A stretch of 11,318 bases of DNA from an uncultured Mycoplasmatota bacterium (GCA_948437815.1 CAOJKG010000027.1:1-11318); one strand, 5' to 3'; shown: positions 1 to 7,178, counted from the first letter of the stretch. Numbers and translations are program-made. The notes: generated by a model from the sequence alone, not told the origin.

Positions 1-1180
1 CCTCCATTATGGCTTCTATTCCTGGAAGAGTGCCATTTGCTATAAATTCTAATGTGGCACCACCTCCACTAGAAATGTTTTCAAATTTACCTCTAAATCC
101 TAAATTATTTAATGCCGAAATAGTGTCTCCACCACCTATAACTACTTTTTCAGGGTATTTACTTAAGATATTAAAAATTTCGGTAGTACCATTTTTAAAT
201 TCTTTTTCTTCATAGACACCCATGGTGCCATTTATAAATATAGTTTCACTACTATCTAGTACATTTTTATATTTAGTTAGAGTTTTAGCCCCAATATCTT
301 TTATAATATCATTATCTTCTATTTTATTAATACTTTTAATATTAGTTGTATTATTGTATGTTGATGATACAATCGCATCTAAAGGGAAAGCAAACTTTTC
401 TTTGTATGTTAACATTAAATTTTGTAGTTCACTTACTATTTCAGGATTGTCATTTTTTAAAGATTCTCCCAGATTTAAACCTAACGCATATAAAAATGAA
501 TTGGCAATACCACCGCTTAATAGTAAATGGTCGCATTTTGTTAATAAACTTTTGATGACTGCTAGTTTATCATTTACTTTGGCTCCTCCCATAATTACAG
601 TGAAAGGTTTTTTAGGATTAGATAAATGATTATTTAACATGTTTAGTTCCGCTTCAACAAGAAAACCTAAACAACTTGGTAAAAATTTAGATATTCCAAC
701 AACTGATGTATGAGCTCTATGACTACTTGCAAAAGCATCTAATACAAATATTTCACCTAGTTCAGCAATTTGTTTTGCTGTTTCTTCATTTAATGTCGAT
801 TCTAATTTATTAGGAATATCTAAAAATCTAGTGTTTTCTAATAATAATATTTCTCCAGGTTGGAGATTTAATGCTATTTCTTTAGTACTTGGTGCTAATA
901 TGTCATTAGCAAATTTTATTTCTTTATTGAGTAATTTTGCTAAACTAGTTCTTACTGGTTCTAAAGAGTTTTGTTTTTTATCTTCTTCAGATTTGATACG
1001 TCCTAAATGACTTAAAATAATTATTTTACAATTTTCTTTTAATAGATAATTTATTGTTTCTAAACTTTTTATTATTTTGGTCTCATCTAAAACATTTCCA
1101 TCTTTAATAGGGACATTTAGATCACATCTTAAAATTACACGTTTATTATTAATATTCATATTTTTTAATAGTTGTTTCAT
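1..1180 (-). CDS. pgk: Phosphoglycerate kinase (C-terminal end cut by window edge)
   Basis: Glycolytic enzyme that transfers phosphate from 1,3-bisphosphoglycerate to ADP in the cytoplasm. Read on the minus strand, 393 codons are present, so only the last few residues are missing (the family is about 395 residues). Visible family blocks in order: RCDLNVP near residue 20, SHLGR near 60, ENTRF near 125, DAFASSHRAHTS near 155, GGAKVNDK near 200, SGGIANSF near 225, NGTMGVYE near 330 (usually NGPMGVFE, so Pro is replaced by Thr), GGGDT near 360 and SSGGGATLEF near the end. The start ATG at 1180-1178 has a GAGGG ribosome binding site (1190-1186 on the minus strand). A second in-frame ATG at 1159 is less well placed. 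The gene is transcribed away from the 333-residue gene at 1292. Identification is secure. Confidence 0.97.
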   Translation of the reverse strand, partial: MKQLLKNMNINNKRVILRCDLNVPIKDGNVLDETKIIKSLETINYLLKENCKIIILSHLGRIKSEEDKKQNSLEPVRTSLAKLLNKEIKFANDILAPSTKEIALNLQPGEILLLENTRFLDIPNKLESTLNEETAKQIAELGEIFVLDAFASSHRAHTSVVGISKFLPSCLGFLVEAELNMLNNHLSNPKKPFTVIMGGAKVNDKLAVIKSLLTKCDHLLLSGGIANSFLYALGLNLGESLKNDNPEIVSELQNLMLTYKEKFAFPLDAIVSSTYNNTTNIKSINKIEDNDIIKDIGAKTLTKYKNVLDSSETIFINGTMGVYEEKEFKNGTTEIFNILSKYPEKVVIGGGDTISALNNLGFRGKFENISSGGGATLEFIANGTLPGIEAIME

Positions 1181-1203
1181 ATTATCCCTCTTATTCTTTT
1201 ATT

Positions 1204-1233
1204 ATTATAACTTAATTAAGCTGTTTTTTACAA
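1204..1233 (-). promoter_or_regulatory. Promoter for pgk
   Basis: On the minus strand, TTGTAA (1233-1228) and TATAAT (1209-1204) are separated by 18 bases, a good housekeeping sigma-A match. It sits about 25 bases upstream of the pgk start codon. Confidence 0.65.
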
Positions 1234-1243
1234 CTGTTTTGTC

Positions 1244-1272
1244 TCGACTTTAAAAAATATTTTTGTTATAAT
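1244..1272 (+). promoter_or_regulatory. Promoter for the 333-residue gene
   Basis: TCGACT (1244-1249) and TATAAT (1267-1272) have a 17-base spacer. The -10 lies 20 bases before the ATG at 1292, so the leader is very short. The promoter is back to back with the pgk promoter in the same 110-base gap. Confidence 0.55.
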
Positions 1273-1291
1273 ACCTCTTACGGGTGTTTTT

Positions 1292-2293
1292 ATGAGAAAA
1301 AGAATAGATGAGGATTTTACTAATTTAAAATCTAGAGATATTAATATTGTAGAAACTTTAGAGAATAATGGATTATCTAAAACTTGTATTTCTGGTGTTA
1401 AAATGGATGATATTAATAAAGTTTGTAAACTTATTATAGCTTCTAATCCTAAAATTATAATTGAAAAAATTTGTTATAGAATAACAGATAATCTGTTAGT
1501 TTTTTATGCATCTAAAAAGCTAGATGTTTCTTCTTATAAAGAAAGACAAAAGATACTTATTTCAAAGACTGGTAAAAACAGGGTTAATAATTATTTATAT
1601 ACTGCATTTATGAATTGTGGGGAAGTAGGAGATAATGAAGTAAGCCTTACGAATATAAGTGCTATATATTGTGATAAGGCTAAAGATTTTAATCAAAAAG
1701 TAAAGAATTTAAAAGAATATATAAATGTCTTATTAGCTATAAAGGGAGAGTATTCTTTTTGCAGCTATGTTGATTTTAACTATAATTCTAGTATTTTAAC
1801 TTTAGGATTTGATCGTGCTGTGAAATTTCGCTTTAGAATTAATGATAATAAAATAGAAGCTTTAGATAAAAATATGGATTATTTAAATGATGCTATAATT
1901 GATTTTTATAATTTATATTTGGCTGATTTTAGTTTTTGCAAAACAGATGTAAGGAATTTACTTTCCACAAATACTAAATTCTTTGTTAATTTTAGTATGC
2001 TAGGGTTTAATACTTTTTTAGTTGGCTCTGATAATGTAATATTTGATATAAATTTTGATGCATCTTTGAATTACTTTCATTACTTAACGAAATCTAATTC
2101 GGAGAAACTTATTTCGTTTATTGAAGAAAACTACATTTCTTTTTTAGACTATATTTATGTAAGTATTGATGATTTACCTATTTGGCTGCAAAAAGAAGTG
2201 CTAAAAAATAAAAAACAAATGTTAAATAATAAGAAAGCTGGCTTTTTGGAAGGCGTTTTAAATTTTGTGAAAAGAATTAGAGAATTATTCTAA
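1292..2293 (+). CDS. Unknown protein, 333 residues, between pgk and spoIID
   Basis: I do not recognise this protein. It is a full-length frame with neighbour-like codon use (T-ending codons, many Asn, Ile and Lys) and a weak GGGTG ribosome binding site before ATG 1292. It has no signal peptide and no clear membrane span, so it looks cytoplasmic. The N-terminal 60 residues are charged and the middle alternates short hydrophobic and aromatic stretches, suggesting a mixed alpha/beta fold. The last 18 residues (AGFLEGVLNFVKRIRELF) form an amphipathic, basic helix that could contact a membrane or partner. It ends 65 bases before spoIID, but spoIID has its own sigma-E-like promoter, so membership of the sporulation block is not shown. 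Being a real gene is likely; function is open. Confidence 0.8.
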   Translation: MRKRIDEDFTNLKSRDINIVETLENNGLSKTCISGVKMDDINKVCKLIIASNPKIIIEKICYRITDNLLVFYASKKLDVSSYKERQKILISKTGKNRVNNYLYTAFMNCGEVGDNEVSLTNISAIYCDKAKDFNQKVKNLKEYINVLLAIKGEYSFCSYVDFNYNSSILTLGFDRAVKFRFRINDNKIEALDKNMDYLNDAIIDFYNLYLADFSFCKTDVRNLLSTNTKFFVNFSMLGFNTFLVGSDNVIFDINFDASLNYFHYLTKSNSEKLISFIEENYISFLDYIYVSIDDLPIWLQKEVLKNKKQMLNNKKAGFLEGVLNFVKRIRELF

Positions 2294-2311
2294 TTTTTTA
2301 TTTGTATGAAT

Positions 2312-2340
2312 AAATATTTTTAAATAATACTACATATAAT
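2312..2340 (+). promoter_or_regulatory. Sigma-E-like promoter for spoIID
   Basis: AAATATT (2312-2318), a 14-base spacer, and CATATAAT (2333-2340) match the Bacillus sigma-E pattern (ATATT, 13-14 bases, CATACAAT) with one mismatch in the -10. In Bacillus subtilis spoIID is a classic sigma-E (mother-cell) gene, which supports the reading. The -10 would also fit sigma-A, but no good -35 for that factor is present. Confidence 0.55.
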
Positions 2341-2358
2341 TAGCTAGAGGAGACTATT

Positions 2359-3327
2359 ATGAATAGATTATTAGTTATAGTAGTACTTATTTTAGTTCCA
2401 ATTACCATAGTTACTTATGATAATGAAGCAGAAACTGTTTTAAAAGGTAATACTTTGGAAAATATTAGTTTAGAGATACCAGTTAAAAACGAAGAAGAGC
2501 CTAAAATAGTTATTGAGGATTCTAAACCAACAGTTTTAATTAGCAATAATAAAGATAAAAGCAATCCATATACGCTAGATTTAGAAGAATATATTATTGG
2601 AGTAGTCGCTGGAGAAATGCCTGCTTCCTTTAATATGGAAGCTTTAAAAGCACAAGCGGTAGCTAGTCGTACTTATGCTATGTATAAAATGAAAAATTTA
2701 AATAATTATGTACTTAGTACAACTATTAACGATCAAGTGTATTTAAGTGTAGAACAAATGAAAAGTAAATGGGGTAATGATTTTGATTACTATTATAATA
2801 GAGTTAAAAGTGCAGTGGATGCGACAAAAGGTCAAGTTATAACTTATAATGATAATCTTATAATTGCTTATTATTTTGCTATATCTAATGGATATACAGA
2901 TAATGCTACTAATGTTTTTAATGAAAATAAGTCTTATTTAGTTAGTGTTGATTCAAAATGGGATAGAAATTATAGCTCTTATAGTTCAACTAGAACTATG
3001 ATAAAAGCTAATTTTTGTAGTAAGTTAGGAATAAGCTGTGATGTAATTAATATAACTAATGTATCTAGAGATACTAATCATTATGTAAGAAATATTACCA
3101 TAAATGGTAAAACTTTTAGTGGAAGAGAAGTTTTTAATAAACTTGGGTTAAAATCACATGATTTTGAGATAAGTGTTAGTGTAGATAATGTTATAATTAA
3201 AACACTTGGGTTTGGACATGGTGTTGGTATGAGTCAATATGGAGCTCAAGGTATGGCTCAGGAAGGTTATACTTATGATAATATTTTAAAACATTATTAT
3301 CAAAATACTGAAATATCTAATTTATAA
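2359..3327 (+). CDS. spoIID: SpoIID, sporulation peptidoglycan lytic transglycosylase
   Basis: SpoIID cuts glycan strands in the septal peptidoglycan and, with SpoIIM and SpoIIP, drives engulfment of the forespore from the mother-cell membrane. The 322 residues fit the family (about 340). Residues 4-19 are a membrane anchor/signal. The SpoIID domain follows: YTLDLEEYIIGVVAGEMPAS at 71-90 contains the catalytic Glu (E86), then KAQAVASRTYA at 97-107, and the C-terminal hallmark GFGHGVGMSQYGAQGMA at 284-300. The zinc-binding Cys/His cluster known from other SpoIID proteins is replaced by AYYFAISNGYT near 170-180. A strong ribosome binding site (AGAGGAGA, 2346-2353) precedes ATG 2359. A hairpin terminator follows, so it is probably monocistronic. 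The identification is secure. Confidence 0.95.
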   Translation: MNRLLVIVVLILVPITIVTYDNEAETVLKGNTLENISLEIPVKNEEEPKIVIEDSKPTVLISNNKDKSNPYTLDLEEYIIGVVAGEMPASFNMEALKAQAVASRTYAMYKMKNLNNYVLSTTINDQVYLSVEQMKSKWGNDFDYYYNRVKSAVDATKGQVITYNDNLIIAYYFAISNGYTDNATNVFNENKSYLVSVDSKWDRNYSSYSSTRTMIKANFCSKLGISCDVINITNVSRDTNHYVRNITINGKTFSGREVFNKLGLKSHDFEISVSVDNVIIKTLGFGHGVGMSQYGAQGMAQEGYTYDNILKHYYQNTEISNL

Positions 3328-3328
3328 A

Positions 3329-3360
3329 AAATATTACTTTGAGTAGTATTTTTTTCTTTT
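3329..3360 (+). terminator. Terminator after spoIID
   Basis: AAATATTAC (3329-3337) pairs with GTAGTATTT (3343-3351), one G-U pair, loop of 5, followed by a T run. It starts right at the spoIID stop codon. Confidence 0.75.
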
Positions 3361-3516
3361 TAAATTACTATACTTAATAAGGATTAAGTCATAAATTGTC
3401 ATATTTTGTCTAGTATTATAACTTTTTAGAAAATATTACAGTTTTTTTAATTGTTTTATGTTTAATTTGTATATTTTTTTAAAACTTGTTCACTTTATTA
3501 TTAGAGGATGGTGAAT

Positions 3517-4146
3517 GTGTTGAAACAAAAAAAACTTAAAGGTTATGTATTACCTACATTGTATGTAATTATTTTAATGTTAGTGTTTGGAGCAGTTAAT
3601 TTAGTAAGTAGTATGATGAAATCTAATTCTGATTATTTATATTCAATTGGGATTATCACAAGAGATACTCAAACAGTTATAAGTGAACCTAATGATGTGC
3701 CAATTATTTCTAGACCTTATAATAGTGAAACAGTTAGTGTTGATAAGTATTTCTATGATGTAAATTCAGAAGCAGATAAGCAAGAGAATTCACTTATTTA
3801 TTTTCAGAATACTTATATGAAAAATACAGGTATTCTTTATAAAGATAATGAAGCTTTTGATGCTATAGCTGTTCTAAGTGGAAAAGTTTTAAATGTACGT
3901 GCTGATGATATACTTGGTAATGTAGTAGAAATAGAACATAATACTAATCTTAGAACAATTTATTATAGTTTAGGAGAAGTAAAAGTTAAAGTAGGAGATA
4001 TGTTAATACAAGGGCAAACTATTGGTGTAAGTGGTGCTAATAACATAACTGAGAATAAAAATAATTTGCTTTTTGAAGCTTATTATAATGGAGCTTTAGT
4101 TAATCCAGAATCTATTTATGATGTGGATGCAACTACTTTAAATTAG
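3517..4146 (+). CDS. spoIIQ: SpoIIQ-like degenerate LytM (M23) protein
   Basis: SpoIIQ sits in the forespore membrane and binds mother-cell SpoIIIAH across the septum, forming the channel that holds the engulfing membranes together. The 209 residues have a basic N-terminus, one membrane span (about 10-31), a linker, and a LytM/M23 domain (about 100-202). Domain blocks: FDAIAVLSGKVLNV, ILGNVVEIEHN, YYSLGEVKVKVGD, GQTIGVSG and LLFEAYYNGALVNP, which follow B. subtilis SpoIIQ block by block. The M23 zinc ligands are absent: HxGxD reads NTGIL (103-107) and HxHFE reads NLLFE (183-187), so it should be structural, not enzymatic. I chose GTG 3517; the ATG at 3508 touches the AGAGG binding site (3503-3507) and leaves no spacing. 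TTG 3520 is also possible. I see no convincing sigma-F promoter. Confidence 0.85.
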   Translation: MLKQKKLKGYVLPTLYVIILMLVFGAVNLVSSMMKSNSDYLYSIGIITRDTQTVISEPNDVPIISRPYNSETVSVDKYFYDVNSEADKQENSLIYFQNTYMKNTGILYKDNEAFDAIAVLSGKVLNVRADDILGNVVEIEHNTNLRTIYYSLGEVKVKVGDMLIQGQTIGVSGANNITENKNNLLFEAYYNGALVNPESIYDVDATTLN

Positions 4147-4153
4147 TGATACT

Positions 4154-4192
4154 AAACTCACCTTTAACATAGTTTTTATTGGGTGGGTTTTT
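4154..4192 (+). promoter_or_regulatory. Hairpin over the spoIIID ribosome binding site (possible terminator)
   Basis: AAACTCACC (4154-4162) pairs with GGTGGGTTT (4182-4190), nine pairs with one G-U, loop of 19. The 3' arm contains the GGGTGGG ribosome binding site of spoIIID and runs into TTTTT just before ATG 4193. It could be the terminator of the spoIIQ transcript or a structure that hides the spoIIID start; the two are not exclusive. Confidence 0.55.
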
Positions 4193-4423
4193 ATGTGTAA
4201 TAATATTTTGAATGAAGCAGACTATATTTTGGTAACGAATGTTACTATTAGAGAAGCAGCTAGCTATTTTAATATTTCTAAATCTGCTTTACATAGACAT
4301 ATGAAAAATCTTAAATATATTGATTTTGATAAATATTTAAAGATTAAAAAAATCTTTTTAGAACATAATAAAATTAGACATATAAATGGGGGAAAAGCTA
4401 CAAAAAAGAAATTTAATGGGTGA
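4193..4423 (+). CDS. spoIIID: SpoIIID, mother-cell sporulation transcription regulator
   Basis: SpoIIID is a small DNA-binding protein that activates or represses sigma-E-regulon genes and sigK in the mother cell. The 76 residues are slightly shorter than the B. subtilis protein (93). A helix-turn-helix occupies about 17-40 (TIREAASYFNISKSALHRHM). The C-terminal signature HNKIRHINGGKATKKKF (58-74) corresponds closely to HKSIRHLRGGEATKLKY of B. subtilis SpoIIID, the basic region that adds minor-groove contacts. The ribosome binding site is GGGTGGG (4181-4187), within the 3' arm of a hairpin. The stop codon TGA (4421-4423) lies 4 bases before the likely start of the next gene, so the two are probably translationally coupled. 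In Bacillus the following gene is the actin homologue mbl. Identification is strong because of the C-terminal signature. Confidence 0.92.
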   Translation: MCNNILNEADYILVTNVTIREAASYFNISKSALHRHMKNLKYIDFDKYLKIKKIFLEHNKIRHINGGKATKKKFNG

Positions 4424-4427
4424 TTTA

Positions 4428-4979
4428 ATGATTGTTTATATTGTAGAAAGTAGTTTTCATTGTGTTTATAAAAATAGAATTATATCAGTTGATTTAAAAA
4501 ATTGTATTCAAAAAGGATATATAGTTAATAAAGAAGTCTTTATGCAAGAATTTAATAAAATGTTAAAAAAAGAAAAAATTAAAACAAAGTTATTTGGTGA
4601 TAATATAACTTTTGTCAATAATGGTTATTTTAGTATAGGTGATTTATTCTTTTTGGAAAGTATCTTTAATGATCTTGGATTTATTAAAGTTGATTTTTTA
4701 GATATAAGAGATCTATTTCCTGATATGAATGTTATATTTGTAGAGGTTAATGAAAGCTATATTATTATTTATTTAAAAGATATTTTATATTTAGATCTAA
4801 CTTATTTTAAAGATATTCCTGCTATTTTAAATTCTTTAAAATCGTTTTTTGATAAGGATATTGCTTTTTTTGGTTTAAATAAAAGTATTCCTAATATACA
4901 TATAAAAAGTGTATATTCTTATTATATAGAAAATTATAAAAATTATATTACACAAAGTTTACTTAAAGTGAAAAAATAA
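4428..4979 (+). CDS. Unknown protein, 183 residues, coupled to spoIIID; possible reduced actin-like fold
   Basis: I do not recognise it with certainty. ATG 4428 has GGGTGA (4418-4423) just upstream, overlapping the spoIIID stop; in-frame ATGs at 4386 and 4416 lie inside spoIIID and are less likely. The layout hints at half of an actin/PilM-type fold: a short strand with VESS (6-9) where the first phosphate loop would be, YIVNKEVFMQEFNKMLKKEKI (31 on, first part resembling the PilM/FtsA segment), LGFIKVDFLDIRDLF (83-97), then FVEVNESYIIIYLKD (104-118) where the second phosphate loop normally has DxG. The catalytic Asp and Gly residues are missing. Position after spoIIID is where mbl/mreB lies in Bacilli. 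No signal peptide or membrane span is seen. It could equally be an unrelated lineage-specific protein. Confidence 0.7.
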   Translation: MIVYIVESSFHCVYKNRIISVDLKNCIQKGYIVNKEVFMQEFNKMLKKEKIKTKLFGDNITFVNNGYFSIGDLFFLESIFNDLGFIKVDFLDIRDLFPDMNVIFVEVNESYIIIYLKDILYLDLTYFKDIPAILNSLKSFFDKDIAFFGLNKSIPNIHIKSVYSYYIENYKNYITQSLLKVKK

Positions 4980-5001
4980 GGGGTGTTACTTCTTTTTTTT
5001 A

Positions 5002-5030
5002 TTGATATTATTATTTTTTTATACTATAAT
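5002..5030 (+). promoter_or_regulatory. Promoter of the response regulator-kinase operon
   Basis: TTGATA (5002-5007), a 17-base spacer and TATAAT (5025-5030) are close to the sigma-A consensus, making this one of the best promoters in the window. It implies a leader of about 45 bases and a constitutive baseline of sensor expression. Confidence 0.75.
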
Positions 5031-5079
5031 TATTTGTGATAGCCTAAAGTAAACAAGTGTGGTATGGAGGAGTAAAAAA

Positions 5080-5772
5080 ATGATAAGATTTGTTATTGTC
5101 GATGACGATAAAGAGGAAATAGTTCATATAAAATCTTTATTAGACGAGGTTGTTAAAGAAGATAAAGAAGTGTTAAGTTTTTCTAAATTTAATACAGAAT
5201 TAAAAAAGGAAATTGAAAATAAAGATGTAAGGAAAGTTTACATTTTAGATGTTGAACTTAATGATAAAATAAGTGGAATTAATATTGCTAAACTTATAAG
5301 AGATACTGATTATGAAAATGAAATTCTTTTTATCACTAATCATGATAGTATGTTTGAAAGTGTTCATAGAGGTGTATATGAAGTTTTTGATTTTATTGAA
5401 AAGTTTCATGATTTTGATAAAAGATTTAAAAAGGATATTAAAGATATAATTAAAAGAAATTTTGATAATAAAATGTTTAATTATAAAGTTAATACTGTAG
5501 AATTAAGTATTTATTATAGAGAAATTATGTATATTTATACTGATGAAAGAAAATTAGTTATAGTAACTCCTACTAATAAATATACAGTGAATATGACTAT
5601 TAAAGAAATGCTTACTTTGCTTGATGATAGATTTAAACAATGTCATAAATCTTGTATTGTTAATACAGATCATATTGAAAAGAAAGATTATAAGAATGGT
5701 TATATAATTTTAGATAATGGGATGAAAGTTGATTTCTTATCAAAAAAGCTTATGAAGGACTCAGTTAAATGA
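5080..5772 (+). CDS. agrA: AgrA-like LytTR response regulator
   Basis: Response regulator of an agr-type peptide quorum-sensing system; once phosphorylated by its kinase it would bind direct repeats upstream of target promoters. The receiver domain (1-120) has the acidic pair D8/D9, phospho-acceptor D57 (YILDVEL), T86 and K108 (DFIEK). The LytTR DNA-binding domain (about 135-230) includes FKQCHKSCIVNTDHIE at 185-200, matching the AgrA/ComE block that carries DNA-contact residues. The 230 residues fit AgrA (238). ATG 5080 was chosen because GGAGGAG (5066-5072) is well spaced; the frame also extends to a GTG at 5059 that would include the binding site itself. It overlaps the kinase gene by 4 bases (ATGA), indicating coupled translation. 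Confidence 0.9.
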   Translation: MIRFVIVDDDKEEIVHIKSLLDEVVKEDKEVLSFSKFNTELKKEIENKDVRKVYILDVELNDKISGINIAKLIRDTDYENEILFITNHDSMFESVHRGVYEVFDFIEKFHDFDKRFKKDIKDIIKRNFDNKMFNYKVNTVELSIYYREIMYIYTDERKLVIVTPTNKYTVNMTIKEMLTLLDDRFKQCHKSCIVNTDHIEKKDYKNGYIILDNGMKVDFLSKKLMKDSVK

Positions 5773-7055
5773 TAGAGTTTGTTGTATGGTTTCTTTCAAA
5801 TTTTCTAGCTGCCATAGGTATTATTTCTTTTTACATTAGCTTATTTGAGGAAAAAGCAAAAATAAATAAGAAAATAGTTATTCTTTTTGTTTTAAATATT
5901 GTTGTTTGTACTTTTATAAGATTTTTTGAATTATCTTTGTTAAATATCTTTAGCTTTTTCATATTTTATCCTGTTATCTTTTATTTGTTGAGTCCTAAAA
6001 AATTTAAATTTATTTTATATTATACTATTTTTATTTGGATATATGGAGCTGTTTTTGATTTTTTAACTATGTTAATTATTTCATATTTATACTTAGCTAT
6101 AGATATTAATATGAGAAATTATTTATTTAAAATTGTTCCAACTATTGTTTCATTATTCTTTTTTATTTTAAGTTCACGTATTAGTTTTATAAAAAAGTTT
6201 ACTAATAATATTGTTAATCTTTTGGCAAATATAAATAATACAGATTTATTTGTAATAACATTTTTTGCTTTTGTTTTTATTAGTGGCGTAGCAATAACTT
6301 TAAATATTGATAGTTTGTCGATCAGTATTTTAGTTTTTGTTTTAATATTTATTGTAATATTAGTATTCTTATTATTAGTTCATTGCAAATATTTAGAGTA
6401 TGAAAGTAAAATCTTTACTAAAACACTGCAAGTTAATAATAATTTTTATACTAATATTGATGATGAATATAGTATATTTAAACATAACTTAATTGCTAAA
6501 TTATTAAGCGTTAAATCAGTTTCTAATAAAAATGCTAGATTATTAATAGATGATTTAGTAAATGATTTTAATTCTAATATGGATTATCGAAATATTATTT
6601 TAGACTTACCTTATGGCTTGGATGGAGTAATAAATCATAAACTTTGTAATTATAGTAATATTTTAAATATTAAAATTTCTAATAATTTTACTAAAGATAT
6701 ATTTGATGTTTTAACTCCTAAACGTTATAATGTTTTGGTAGAAAAGCTGTCTTTAATGTTAGATAATGCCATTGAATCTGCTTTGGATAGTGTAGAAAAA
6801 ATATTAATTGTTAATTTAATGGAAGATAATGATAGTATTAAAATTGAAATTAAAAATACTTTTGATGGGAAAAAAGTAGATGTTGATGAAATAGGCAAAA
6901 TACATTATTCAACTAAAGGTAAGAAGCGAGGGTTAGGATTATATTTTATTTTGAGAAATAATGAGGTTTTAGTTAATGTTAAATTTGTTAATAGTTATTT
7001 TGTAGGTGAAGCCATAGCAAAATTTAATCAAAAAATAAAATCAAGTTCATACTGA
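5769..7055 (+). CDS. agrC: AgrC-like sensor histidine kinase
   Basis: Membrane kinase predicted to sense the cyclic peptide made from AgrD and phosphorylate the adjacent regulator. The 428 residues match AgrC (about 430). Residues 1-205 hold about six membrane spans (roughly 5-25, 34-54, 58-75, 82-112, 122-138, 158-205 with two spans), the peptide-sensing module. The cytoplasmic part has IFKHNLIAKLL with phospho-acceptor H239, then a short-type HATPase_c_5 domain: N box LDNAIESAL (331-339, N333), the IKNTF strand (361-365) and the nucleotide lid STKGKKRGLGLYF (381-393). Family AgrC usually has RHDYxN at the His site, so KHNLIA is a divergent version. Its last codons form the left arm of the shared terminator with agrD. 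Confidence 0.92.
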   Translation: MIEFVVWFLSNFLAAIGIISFYISLFEEKAKINKKIVILFVLNIVVCTFIRFFELSLLNIFSFFIFYPVIFYLLSPKKFKFILYYTIFIWIYGAVFDFLTMLIISYLYLAIDINMRNYLFKIVPTIVSLFFFILSSRISFIKKFTNNIVNLLANINNTDLFVITFFAFVFISGVAITLNIDSLSISILVFVLIFIVILVFLLLVHCKYLEYESKIFTKTLQVNNNFYTNIDDEYSIFKHNLIAKLLSVKSVSNKNARLLIDDLVNDFNSNMDYRNIILDLPYGLDGVINHKLCNYSNILNIKISNNFTKDIFDVLTPKRYNVLVEKLSLMLDNAIESALDSVEKILIVNLMEDNDSIKIEIKNTFDGKKVDVDEIGKIHYSTKGKKRGLGLYFILRNNEVLVNVKFVNSYFVGEAIAKFNQKIKSSSY

Positions 7056-7066
7056 ACTTGATTTTT
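7037..7066. terminator. Bidirectional terminator between the converging agr arms
   Basis: AAAATCAAGTTCA (7037-7049) and TGAACTTGATTTT (7053-7065) make a perfect 13-pair stem with a 3-base loop, flanked by T runs on both strands. The left arm encodes the last residues of the kinase, its TGA stop opens the right arm, and the agrD stop codon begins 2 bases beyond. Confidence 0.88.
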
Positions 7067-7067
7067 A

Positions 7068-7178
7068 TTATATTAATTCTTCAGGACATTCTGGTTCATC
7101 CCAAAACCACCAAGATGTATATGGTGTTGCTGATGAACTTTCAGCGATTTTTTCTAACACGTTAGCTAAAAATTCCAT
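7068..7178 (-). CDS. agrD: AgrD-like autoinducing propeptide with Ser at the ring position
   Basis: A 36-residue gene on the minus strand with an excellent ribosome binding site (GGAGGT, 7192-7187, 8 bases before ATG 7178). Three AgrD parts are present: an amphipathic N-terminal helix (MEFLANVLEKIAE, 1-13), a peptide core (SATPYTSWWFW, 16-26), and the acidic recognition tail DEPECPEELI (27-36), which aligns with DEVEVPKELT of Staphylococcus aureus AgrD. In that alignment the ring-forming Cys is replaced by Ser22, and the ring would be SWWFW (22-26). The only Cys (C31) is in the tail that AgrB removes, so it cannot form the usual thiolactone. A Ser lactone is known from Enterococcus GBAP and Staphylococcus intermedius. 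It follows agrB by 53 bases in the same direction. The peptide's N-terminal cut site cannot be read from sequence. Confidence 0.9.
   Translation of the reverse strand: MEFLANVLEKIAESSSATPYTSWWFWDEPECPEELI

Noticed and set aside
9..629. Plus-strand reading frames inside the first 630 bases
   Set aside because: They lie opposite the clearly conserved phosphoglycerate kinase on the minus strand and show no family features.
3361..3507. Sigma-F promoter for the spoIIQ-like gene
   Set aside because: Expected from B. subtilis, but no GTATA-like -35 has a matching -10 at 15-17 bases; the region is too AT-rich to choose another site safely.
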